Assembly (NCBI GenBank): GCA_029934875.1
Contig: JAOZLK010000327.1
Location: forward strand, 1-5,586
Origin: Bacteroidales bacterium
GTDB taxonomy: Bacteria > Bacteroidota > Bacteroidia > Bacteroidales > GCA-2748055
Reading direction: 5' to 3'
Length of the DNA: 5,586 nt
The position numbers and the translations under genes were made by a program. The notes beneath the pieces were generated by a model. It was not told where the DNA came from and did not search any database. It saw only the letters and a program-made list of their open reading frames with translations. Positions 1-5,586 of the stretch are shown piece by piece. Numbering within the stretch: the first letter of the stretch is position 1; every line of letters begins with the position of its first letter.

Positions 1-1
1 C

Positions 2-592
2 AAAGGCGTGATGCCTCCCTTTCAATCGACCCTGTCGGATGAGGATCGCTGGAACATGGTCAACTTCATAATGAATTATAATCCGGATCGTGAAGCCCTG
101 CTCATCGATGCACCTCTTATTAAGGCCAGGCTTCTGGCTTCCGTAAGTCAGGAGAAAAGATCCGTTGAAATCCTGGCCGAATATGAGGGCCCCGATGCCG
201 AATACCTCGACCTTGTGGGTGCTCCGGTAGGCATTAGTTCCAGCAAAGCATTTGGCAATCTCAGGATTGGACAGGTTATCACCAATGAAACAGGGAGGGC
301 AGAATTTGAAATTCCAGATGATGTCATTGGCGACGAAGAGGGATATATCAGCATCGTGGTGTCGCTTGATGAGAACTACGAGGCACTGGCAGTGACCCTT
401 GAAAAGGCGCTGCTTGGCAAAGCAAAGTTGGTACCCAAACTGATCCAGCCGGAAGTGCTCTGGTCCACCAATGACAATGTTTCAACCTGGCTGCTTCTTT
501 CATACATTCTGGCAGCCGGAGGATCCTGGTTTGTCATAGGCTATGTCATCTTCCAGATTATTAAAATCAGACGATACGGTAAATCTTCATAG
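2..592 (+). CDS. Membrane-anchored c-type cytochrome, 3' part (5' end outside window)
   Basis: The reading frame is open at the left edge, so the visible 196 residues are only the C-terminal part. It enters at GVMPPF followed by LSDEDRWNMVNFI, the end of a class I cytochrome c fold: the Met of MPPF is the usual axial heme ligand and the rest is the last helix. The CXXCH site must lie upstream of the window. Residues ~40-150 (counted from position 2) look beta-rich, with a TNETGRAEFEIP stretch typical of Ig/transthyretin-like domains. Residues ~162-188 form a hydrophobic helix followed by a basic KIRRYGK tail, which suggests a C-terminal anchor with the heme domain in the periplasm. It lies 8 bases before ccoS, so it is probably co-transcribed with the oxidase. 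I infer a role in electron delivery to the oxidase; this is not shown. The GTG/ATG codons at 8-13 are internal, not the true start. The cytochrome call is fairly sure, the specific role is not. Confidence 0.8.
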   Translation, partial: KGVMPPFQSTLSDEDRWNMVNFIMNYNPDREALLIDAPLIKARLLASVSQEKRSVEILAEYEGPDAEYLDLVGAPVGISSSKAFGNLRIGQVITNETGRAEFEIPDDVIGDEEGYISIVVSLDENYEALAVTLEKALLGKAKLVPKLIQPEVLWSTNDNVSTWLLLSYILAAGGSWFVIGYVIFQIIKIRRYGKSS

Positions 593-594
593 GA
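591..594 (+). promoter_or_regulatory. Weak ribosome binding site for ccoS
   Basis: AGGA overlaps the TAG stop of the upstream cytochrome gene and lies 6 bases before the ATG at 601. The match is short, and Bacteroidota depend little on Shine-Dalgarno pairing, so it supports the start only modestly. The stop/start proximity suggests coupled translation. Confidence 0.35.
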
Positions 595-600
595 CAGCAA

Positions 601-768
601 ATGAATATTTTTTACCTCTTGATCGGAGTCAGTCTTTTTGCCGCACTTATATTTCTAGGGGCCTTTATCTGGGCTGTTCGTGATGGCCAGTTTGATGACA
701 ATGATACTCCGGCAAGGCGTATTCTCTTTGATGATGAAAGCATTGATGAAGAAGAAAACCCTGGCTGA
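601..768 (+). CDS. ccoS: Cbb3-type oxidase assembly protein CcoS
   Basis: A 55-residue protein. It starts MNIFYLLIGVSLFAALIF, has one N-terminal membrane helix (residues ~3-25), then the WAVRDGQFDD segment and an acidic tail. This is the CcoS signature: a short helix followed by an aromatic/Trp residue, then a GQFDD-type motif and a Pro-Arg-Ile-Leu-Phe region. CcoS proteins are needed for insertion of heme and copper into the cbb3 catalytic subunit; the oxidase assembles without active cofactors when CcoS is missing. It sits 8 bases after the anchored cytochrome gene and 28 bases before the CcoNO start, as expected for an assembly gene in this operon. In many genomes ccoS directly follows the copper ATPase gene ccoI; here a cytochrome gene occupies that place. 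The length is normal for the family. The start is fixed by the conserved N-terminal helix. Confidence 0.9.
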   Translation: MNIFYLLIGVSLFAALIFLGAFIWAVRDGQFDDNDTPARRILFDDESIDEEENPG

Positions 769-796
769 ACCGAACAATCGCATTAAGATCTGAACC

Positions 797-2962
797 ATGG
801 AAAACCAAAAATTCTACTACGATAACAAAACTGTAAAGCTCTTCCTCCTTGCCACGATTATCTGGGGTGTGGTGGCAGTGCTGGTCGGTGTACTGATAGC
901 CTGTCAACTTGCATTCCCGGCATTTAATTTCGGGCTTGAGTATACCACATTTGGCAGAATGAGGCCCCTGCATACCAATGCTGTCATTTTCGCCTTCGTG
1001 GGTAATGCCATCTTTGCCGGGGTTTACTATTCCCTGCAGAAGCTTCTCAAGGCACGCTTGTTCAGTGATGTGCTCAGTAAGATCCATTTCTGGGGGTGGC
1101 AGCTCATCATTGTACTGGCAGCTGTAACCTTCACCCTTGGAATCTCAACCTCGAAAGAATATGCCGAGCTGGAATGGCCCATCGACATCCTGCTCACAGT
1201 GGTTTGGGTGATATTCGGATGGAACATGATCGGGACCATACTCAAACGGAGGGTGCAACATATTTATGCTGCCATCTGGTGGTACCTTGCAACCTTCCTT
1301 GGTGTAGCGCTCTTGCATGTGGTAAACTCCTTTGAGCTTCCCATCTCTTTAATCAAAAGCTACCCTATTTATGCCGGAGCACAGGATGCAGTGGTTCAGT
1401 GGTGGTACGGACACAATGCAGTGGCCTTTTTCCTCACTACTCCCTTCCTGGGATTGATGTACTACTATCTTCCCAAGGCTGCGAACCGTCCCATCTACTC
1501 CTACCGCTTGTCCATCATTCACTTCTGGTCACTCATTTTCCTTTACATGTGGGCCGGACCTCACCATCTTCTTTATCAGGCGCTGCCCGAGTGGGTACAA
1601 GCCCTGGGTGTAACCTTCTCCATTATGCTGATTGCGCCTTCCTGGGGAGGAATGATCAATGGGCTCCTCACCCTGAGGGGGGCATGGGACAAGGTGCGTG
1701 ACAGTGCAGTTTTGAAATTTTTCGTAGTTGCTGTGACTGCCTATGGAATGTCCACCTTCGAAGGACCAATGATGTCATTGAGGAACGTGAACCAGATGAC
1801 GCACTTCACCGACTGGACCATTGCCCATACCCATATTGCTGGAATGGCCTGGAACGGAGGCATGACCTTTGGAATGTTATACTGGCTTTTGCCAAGGATT
1901 TTCAGAACAAAACTCTATTCTGAGAAACTGGCCAACACCCACTTCTGGATTGCCACACTCTCCATACTTGTTTATGCAATCCCACTTTACTGGTCGGCTG
2001 TTACCCAGTGGCTCATGCTCAGGGAATATACGCCCGAAGGATTCCTGGCCTACCCTAATTTCCTGGAAACACTGACACAGATCCTGCCCATGTACACCCT
2101 GAGGATCATCAGTGGAATCATGTTCCTTACCGGCTTCCTGATAATGGTATACAACCTCTTTAAAACCATGGCCGCCGGATCGGTTGAAGCAAATGAAGCT
2201 GCCGAAGCTCCGGCACTGGTATTGGCGGGTAAGCGTAAGCCTTTGAATGAGACCATCCACCGCTGGATGGAGCGAAAGACAGTTCGTTTTTCCATCTGGG
2301 TATTTGTCGCCCTCTTCATTGGAGGCGCAATTCAGATCATACCCATGATTTTCATTAAATCAAATATTCCCACCATCGATACAGTCACTCCCTACACTCC
2401 CCTGGAGCTCGAAGGACGTGATGTCTATGTCAAAGAAGGTTGTTATACCTGTCACTCACAGGTAATCAGACCCTTCCGATGGGAGACCGACCGCTATGGT
2501 GATTATTCAAAGATCGGTGAATTTGTATACGACCATCCTTTCTTGTGGGGTTCGCGGCGGACAGGGCCCGACCTGGCGAGGGCAGGCTATGTGAACGGAC
2601 CGATGTATAAGAACTCGGCCTGGCACTACAACCACTTCATGGATCCGCAAAAAATGAATGAGCAATCGATCATGCCGCGCTACGACTGGTTTGCAAAAAA
2701 GGATGTCAACCTGGATATGACTCCCAACAAGATCAGGGCCATGCAGACCCTGGGAGTCCCCTACCCTGAAGGTTTTGATGAGCAGGCAGTGGATGATCTG
2801 CTATGGCAGGCCAATCAAATTGTGGCCGAGCTCAAGCTCTCGGGGATCGAGATTGAACCCACCAAAGAAATGGTGGCCATGATCGCATATATGCATAAAC
2901 TGGGGCGGGATATTGAACCAAATACAAACCAAAACCTGGATAGCCATGACACTGGTGAGTAG
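797..2962 (+). CDS. ccoNO: Cbb3-type cytochrome c oxidase, fused CcoN-CcoO subunits I/II
   Basis: A 721-residue fusion of the catalytic subunit CcoN (residues ~1-455) and the monoheme cytochrome subunit CcoO (~490-721). It reduces O2 to water at the heme b3-CuB site and pumps protons across the cytoplasmic membrane. All expected ligands are visible: His59 (RPLHTN) and His346 for low-spin heme b, His344 for heme b3 (AHTHIAG), and His206 (WYGHN), His256 and His257 (AGPHH) for CuB. Tyr250 matches the Tyr that is cross-linked to a CuB His in cbb3 enzymes. CcoN has about 12 hydrophobic segments. A polar Ala/Glu-rich linker (~456-495) leads to the CcoO membrane helix (~497-520), then CYTCH at 549-553, the RPFRWETDRYG and WGSRRTGPDLAR motifs, and the axial Met626 (SIMPRYDW). 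The frame is continuous with no stop between the parts, so the fusion is real in this sequence. Fused CcoNO is known in Bacteroidota. The ATG is placed just before the first helix, as in relatives. Confidence 0.96.
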   Translation: MENQKFYYDNKTVKLFLLATIIWGVVAVLVGVLIACQLAFPAFNFGLEYTTFGRMRPLHTNAVIFAFVGNAIFAGVYYSLQKLLKARLFSDVLSKIHFWGWQLIIVLAAVTFTLGISTSKEYAELEWPIDILLTVVWVIFGWNMIGTILKRRVQHIYAAIWWYLATFLGVALLHVVNSFELPISLIKSYPIYAGAQDAVVQWWYGHNAVAFFLTTPFLGLMYYYLPKAANRPIYSYRLSIIHFWSLIFLYMWAGPHHLLYQALPEWVQALGVTFSIMLIAPSWGGMINGLLTLRGAWDKVRDSAVLKFFVVAVTAYGMSTFEGPMMSLRNVNQMTHFTDWTIAHTHIAGMAWNGGMTFGMLYWLLPRIFRTKLYSEKLANTHFWIATLSILVYAIPLYWSAVTQWLMLREYTPEGFLAYPNFLETLTQILPMYTLRIISGIMFLTGFLIMVYNLFKTMAAGSVEANEAAEAPALVLAGKRKPLNETIHRWMERKTVRFSIWVFVALFIGGAIQIIPMIFIKSNIPTIDTVTPYTPLELEGRDVYVKEGCYTCHSQVIRPFRWETDRYGDYSKIGEFVYDHPFLWGSRRTGPDLARAGYVNGPMYKNSAWHYNHFMDPQKMNEQSIMPRYDWFAKKDVNLDMTPNKIRAMQTLGVPYPEGFDEQAVDDLLWQANQIVAELKLSGIEIEPTKEMVAMIAYMHKLGRDIEPNTNQNLDSHDTGE

Positions 2963-3137
2963 TTTACTTGAAAGCATGACAGGCATTCACATTTTCTATG
3001 TGGTGGGCCTTCTTATATTTATCACGCTCTTCATCGTGATCTTCATCCGGACTATGCGAAGACCGGCTGCTGAGATGAACGAGTATAAAGAATCCATTTT
3101 TAACGACAAGGATCCAGACGGATCAGAGAGATCTTAA
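2946..3137 (+). CDS. ccoQ: CcoQ/FixQ-like small cbb3 oxidase subunit
   Basis: A protein of about 63 residues with one membrane helix (residues ~13-35, IHIFYVVGLLIFITLFIVIF) followed by RTMRRP and a short polar tail containing NEYKESIFNDKD. This is the CcoQ plan: an N-terminal helix, a basic stop-transfer, then a tail with a small hydrophobic/acidic motif. CcoQ stabilises the association of CcoP with the CcoNO core and is not catalytic. The ATG at 2946 is chosen because it leaves a short N-terminus before the helix; the gene then overlaps the last 17 bases of ccoNO in another frame, which suggests translational coupling. An in-frame ATG at 2913 would add 11 polar residues inside ccoNO coding sequence, and an ATG at 2976 would start just before the helix; both are less likely. 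Sequence conservation in this family is low, so the call rests on topology, size and position between ccoNO and ccoP. Confidence 0.8.
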   Translation: MTLVSSLLESMTGIHIFYVVGLLIFITLFIVIFIRTMRRPAAEMNEYKESIFNDKDPDGSERS

Positions 3138-3147
3138 ATATTAGGGT

Positions 3148-3708
3148 ATGGAAGAGAATAAAAATGTGGATGAGCATTTGGATGAACACAATTACGACGG
3201 AATCCAGGAACTGGATAATCCACCTCCCAGGTGGATTATGATGTTATTCTATATTACCATCGGGTTTGCCATCATCTATGCAGCCTATTTCTTCTGGCTG
3301 GATGTAGGCGACCTCCAGGATGCCAGGTATGTTAAGAAATCGGAGATTCACGAAACCAGGTACCAGCTGGCCAGTCAGTCGAGCGACGAAATTGTAGCCC
3401 TTACCGATGCTGCAGATATCGAGGAAGGAAAAAGCATCTACAAGGAAATGAGTTGCTTTGCCTGTCACGGCATGCTTGGAGAAGGAAATGCCATTGGTCC
3501 TAACCTTTGCGATGATACCTGGCTCTATGGCTGCGATTTCCAGAGCGTTTTTAACATTATAAAAAACGGGAATGCGGCAAAGGGTATGACTCCCTTTAAG
3601 ACACAGCTGAGTGATGCCAGGATCCAGAAAGTTTCCAGTTATTTGTTGAGTTTGAAGGACAGTAAGCCTCCAAATGCAAAGGGACCCCAGGGGGAGACTT
3701 GTGAATAA
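3148..3708 (+). CDS. ccoP: Cbb3-type cytochrome c oxidase subunit III, single-heme CcoP
   Basis: A 186-residue membrane-anchored c-type cytochrome that passes electrons to the CcoNO core. The N-terminus carries the FixP_N motif YDGIQELDNPPPRW (residues ~16-29) followed by one membrane helix (~29-50), the hallmark of CcoP. After a linker there is one cytochrome c domain: CFACH at 103-107, GPNL at 117-120, and axial Met147 (KGMTPF) with the final helix KVSSYLLSL. Classical proteobacterial CcoP is about 300 residues with two CXXCH sites; this one has a single site and ends normally, so it is a short variant rather than a broken gene. Such monoheme CcoP forms occur in Bacteroidota. Unusual features are Cys121 and Cys129 in the GPNLCDDTWLYGC segment, where relatives usually carry Thr and Gly, and a near-terminal Cys185. 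The gene starts 10 bases after ccoQ and overlaps the probable ccoG start by 8 bases. Confidence 0.93.
   Translation: MEENKNVDEHLDEHNYDGIQELDNPPPRWIMMLFYITIGFAIIYAAYFFWLDVGDLQDARYVKKSEIHETRYQLASQSSDEIVALTDAADIEEGKSIYKEMSCFACHGMLGEGNAIGPNLCDDTWLYGCDFQSVFNIIKNGNAAKGMTPFKTQLSDARIQKVSSYLLSLKDSKPPNAKGPQGETCE
3689..3696 (+). promoter_or_regulatory. Ribosome binding site supporting the GTG start of ccoG
   Basis: AGGGGGAG lies inside the last codons of ccoP, 4 bases before the GTG at 3701. It is the best purine-rich Shine-Dalgarno-like match in the window. It favours GTG 3701 over the in-frame ATG at 3674, which has no comparable site in front of it. Confidence 0.5.
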
Positions 3709-5065
3709 AGAGGAGCTATCATTCCGGGACCGGCCCATCAATCTCGACGACAGCGGGAGCAGAAAGTGGGTTTATGCAAAAAAACCAAAGGGTAAATGGT
3801 ACAGGCGACGGACCATTTTCAGCTGGTTCGTCCTCCTGTTCTTCATAGCCGTACCTTTTATCAAAATCAACGGGAATCCTTTTATCCTGCTGGATATTGC
3901 TGGCAGGAAATTCATACTTTTCGGAGCCATTTTCTGGGCCCAGGACACCCTGATCCTGGCCCTGCTCATGCTCTCATTCATCATGTTCATCATTCTTTTC
4001 ACAGTCACCTTCGGAAGGCTATGGTGTGGATGGGCCTGCCCGCAGACCATCTTCCTGGAAATGGTATTCAGGAAGGTGGAGTACCTGATTGAAGGCGACT
4101 ACAGGAAAAGACAGGCCCTGGATAAGGGACCGATAACCGGCGAAAAAGTATTAAAGAAATCTCTTAAGCACCTCTTGTTCATGCTCATTTCCCTGGCCAT
4201 GACCAACACCTTTCTGCTATGGTTCACTGGCCCCGAAAAATGGCTCGAGCTCATTTCACAACCCATCTCAGCCAATCTTTCGGGTTTTCTGATCATGTTG
4301 CTCGTATCGGCCTTCTTTTACTGGGTATACAGCTGGTTCCGCGAGCAGATCTGCACCATGGTTTGTCCCTATGGGAGGATGCAGGGAGTGCTGCTCGATT
4401 CCAAATCGGTGGTGGTCTCCTATGACTACAAACGGGGAGAACCCAGGGGCCCGAAAAGCGAGGGCGATTGCATCGATTGCCGACAGTGCATTGCGGTATG
4501 CCCCACAGCCATTGATATACGAAATGGCACCCAGTTGGAATGCATCAACTGCACAGCCTGTATCGATCAGTGCAACCAGGTGATGCTTTCGACCAAAAAA
4601 GACCCGGGTCTGATTCGTTTCGACTCTGAGATGGGTATCCGGGAGGGGCATACATCCATATGGAATGCCCGCAACAGAGCCTATTCTGTGGTATTGCTGA
4701 TCCTGTTTTCATTCTTTATCTACACCCTGCTGTCCCGTCCGGTCATTGAAACCACCATTTTGCGAACTCCGGGCCTGCTCTACCAGGAGAATCCCGACCA
4801 GAGCATCTCGAACGTGTATAACATCAAGATTGTCAACAAAACACACGAAACACTGCCACTGGAATTTCGCCTGTTATCCCATGATGGTGAGATTAGAATG
4901 GCCGGTGGTAAAATGGAAATAAATGACCAGTCTATGTTCGAATCCACCTTTATTCTTTATCTTCATAGGGACCAAATTACCTCCGACCGAATGGAGGTCG
5001 AATTCGGTATTTACAGTAATAATGAGATCATTGAGACCTACAAAGCTTCTTTTGTAGGTCCCTAA
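3701..5065 (+). CDS. ccoG: Cbb3 oxidase assembly Fe-S protein CcoG (RdxA/FixG family)
   Basis: A 454-residue polytopic membrane protein with ferredoxin-like clusters. The N-terminus has the family pattern SFRD...RKWVYAKKPKGKWYRRRT, then PFIKINGNP and about five membrane helices (roughly residues 38-53, 80-106, 156-176, 194-213, 326-345). Cysteine motifs are CGWACP (Cys109, Cys113), CTMVCP (Cys218, Cys222), CIDCRQCIAVCP (Cys257/260/263/267) and CINCTACIDQC (Cys281/284/287/291); the last two form a classical 2x[4Fe-4S] ferredoxin domain. The C-terminal ~100 residues after the last helix match the FixG Ig-like domain. Family members reduce Cu(II) to Cu(I) and help supply copper to the cbb3 CuB site. 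I chose GTG 3701 because of the purine-rich site before it and because the conserved N-terminus begins just after it; ATG 3674 would add nine residues read from the ccoP tail. Overlaps ccoP by 8 bases. Confidence 0.94.
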   Translation: MNKEELSFRDRPINLDDSGSRKWVYAKKPKGKWYRRRTIFSWFVLLFFIAVPFIKINGNPFILLDIAGRKFILFGAIFWAQDTLILALLMLSFIMFIILFTVTFGRLWCGWACPQTIFLEMVFRKVEYLIEGDYRKRQALDKGPITGEKVLKKSLKHLLFMLISLAMTNTFLLWFTGPEKWLELISQPISANLSGFLIMLLVSAFFYWVYSWFREQICTMVCPYGRMQGVLLDSKSVVVSYDYKRGEPRGPKSEGDCIDCRQCIAVCPTAIDIRNGTQLECINCTACIDQCNQVMLSTKKDPGLIRFDSEMGIREGHTSIWNARNRAYSVVLLILFSFFIYTLLSRPVIETTILRTPGLLYQENPDQSISNVYNIKIVNKTHETLPLEFRLLSHDGEIRMAGGKMEINDQSMFESTFILYLHRDQITSDRMEVEFGIYSNNEIIETYKASFVGP

Positions 5066-5076
5066 AAAAAACAGAG

Positions 5077-5517
5077 ATGAAGTTTCACTGGGGAACGGGA
5101 ATCCTTATTTTCCTGATCATGTTTCTGCTTGCAGCAGGATTTTTCATTGCTTTTGCCATGAGACAGGATATTAGCCTTGTACATGAGGATTATTACGAAA
5201 GAGGGGTTAAACACAGCGATCAGATTAAAGTGCAGGAACGTTCTGCACCCTATACCGAGGCCCTCTATACCAAACAGGATGAATCCTCTCTTTATGTGGG
5301 TGTGGACCAGGAGTTGGCCACCAACATGAATTCAGCCCTCCTTCTTATCTACCGGCCTTCAAACCAGGACCTGGATATAGATCTTCCTTTCGAAGCCTCA
5401 AGGGGTGAACTGATCATCCCCAAGGATCGGCTTGAGAGTGGCAGATACATCCTGAAGTTAACATGGTCCTTCGAAGGGCTCAACTACGAAATTGAAAATA
5501 CGGTGGTCATAAATTAA
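5077..5517 (+). CDS. ccoH: CcoH/FixH family cbb3 oxidase assembly protein
   Basis: A 146-residue protein with one N-terminal membrane helix (residues ~6-28, starting MKFHWGTGILIFLIMF), followed by VHEDYYERGVKHSDQI, the conserved FixH region just outside the membrane, and a periplasmic beta-rich domain ending SGRYILKLTWSFEGLNYEIENTVVIN. FixH/CcoH proteins are required for maturation of the cbb3 complex and in some bacteria remain bound to it; the exact biochemical action is not settled. Length is normal for the family. It starts 11 bases after ccoG, across an A-rich spacer without a strong Shine-Dalgarno site, which is common in Bacteroidota. The ATG start places the helix at the very N-terminus as expected. 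The position directly after ccoG agrees with the usual ccoGH order. Confidence 0.92.
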   Translation: MKFHWGTGILIFLIMFLLAAGFFIAFAMRQDISLVHEDYYERGVKHSDQIKVQERSAPYTEALYTKQDESSLYVGVDQELATNMNSALLLIYRPSNQDLDIDLPFEASRGELIIPKDRLESGRYILKLTWSFEGLNYEIENTVVIN

Positions 5518-5533
5518 ACTTCTTTCATCCAAC

Positions 5534-5586
5534 ATGTCCATTTTAATATCAGCACTGGTTCTGGGTTTTATGGGAAGTTTCCATTG
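5534..5586 (+). CDS. Probable TauE/SafE (UreH-like) membrane protein, 5' end only
   Basis: An ATG 16 bases after the ccoH stop opens a frame reading MSILISALVLGFMGSFH, with the next codon (TG-) cut by the window end. A hydrophobic start running into G-x-x-GS-x-H, usually followed by Cys and then GMCGP, is the N-terminus of the 'sulfite exporter TauE/SafE' or UreH-like transmembrane family. A gene of this family commonly follows ccoH in Bacteroidota cbb3 clusters. These proteins have about six helices and are thought to take part in metal or cytochrome maturation; the substrate is not known from this sequence. Only 17 full codons are visible, so the call rests on the short motif plus context. 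Confidence 0.65.
   Translation, partial: MSILISALVLGFMGSFH

Noticed and set aside
617..631. TTGATCGGAGTCAG, resembling an FNR/Anr half-site (TTGAT)
   Set aside because: Only one half matches; the second half lacks ATCAA, and the site lies within ccoS codons for its membrane helix. An FNR-type promoter would be expected upstream of the window.
769..796. Gap between ccoS and ccoNO as a possible internal promoter
   Set aside because: It is 28 bases, and I see neither a Bacteroidota-type TTTG/TAnnTTTG pair nor a convincing operator in it.
665..1087. Antisense open frame of 140 codons across ccoS and the start of ccoNO
   Set aside because: It lies opposite well-conserved coding sequence, its translation is rich in His/Cys/Gln without family motifs, and it has no start context. 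It is a shadow of the + strand genes.
1399..1701. Alternative-frame + strand open frame of 100 codons inside ccoNO
   Set aside because: It overlaps the CuB-binding helices of CcoN in another frame; the product lacks any family pattern.
3681..3696. GGGACCCCAGGGGGAG, a self-complementary stretch that might hide the ccoG ribosome site
   Set aside because: CCCC and GGGG are separated by a single A, too short for a hairpin loop, so no stable local structure is supported.
3244..3741. Antisense open frame of 165 codons opposite ccoP
   Set aside because: The + strand frame encodes a clear CcoP with FixP_N, CXXCH and axial Met; the antisense product shows no recognisable domain.
4268..4651. Antisense open frame of 127 codons opposite the ferredoxin region of ccoG
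   Set aside because: It is explained by the conserved CcoG cysteine motifs on the + strand and has no independent support.
5060..5076. A-rich tract after the ccoG stop as a possible terminator
   Set aside because: There is no GC-rich stem before it and the run is A, not T, on the coding strand; ccoH starts 11 bases after the ccoG stop, consistent with one transcript.

Overview
The window is a compact, one-direction gene cluster for a cbb3-type (C-family) heme-copper cytochrome c oxidase and its assembly factors. Everything supported lies on the + strand. The fused CcoN-CcoO catalytic subunit, the short single-heme CcoP, the tiny CcoS and CcoQ, and the order S-NO-Q-P-G-H followed by a TauE/SafE-type gene together point to a member of the Bacteroidota. 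It is probably an environmental Bacteroidales/Marinilabiliales-like lineage, but that finer placement is inference. Base composition looks even, and I see no mobile element, repeat array, RNA gene or CRISPR.

Layout: (1) 2-592, the 3' part of a membrane-anchored c-type cytochrome, entering at its axial-Met motif, followed by an Ig/transthyretin-like region and a C-terminal membrane helix. (2) 601-768, ccoS, 55 residues. (3) 797-2962, the ccoN-ccoO fusion with all metal ligands intact. (4) 2946-3137, ccoQ-like subunit, overlapping the fusion gene by 17 bases. (5) 3148-3708, ccoP with one heme site instead of two. (6) 3701-5065, ccoG, a polyferredoxin-like membrane protein, probably started at a GTG that overlaps the ccoP stop. 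(7) 5077-5517, ccoH/FixH. (8) 5534 to the window end, the first 17 codons of a probable TauE/SafE (UreH-like) membrane protein. The longest gap between genes is 28 bases, so this is almost certainly one transcription unit whose promoter lies upstream of the window; I see no convincing internal promoter or terminator.

How the genes work together: CcoNO and CcoP form the high-affinity, proton-pumping oxygen reductase used at low oxygen. CcoQ is a small single-helix subunit. CcoG (cupric reductase activity and Fe-S clusters in its family), CcoS and CcoH are needed to insert cofactors and assemble the complex. The upstream membrane cytochrome is a candidate electron carrier feeding CcoO/CcoP. CcoI, the copper P-type ATPase usually found beside ccoS, is not in the window.

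I do not find a previously undescribed system. The points most worth a second look are the upstream anchored cytochrome, the single-heme CcoP with unusual extra cysteines, and the overlapping gene junctions.
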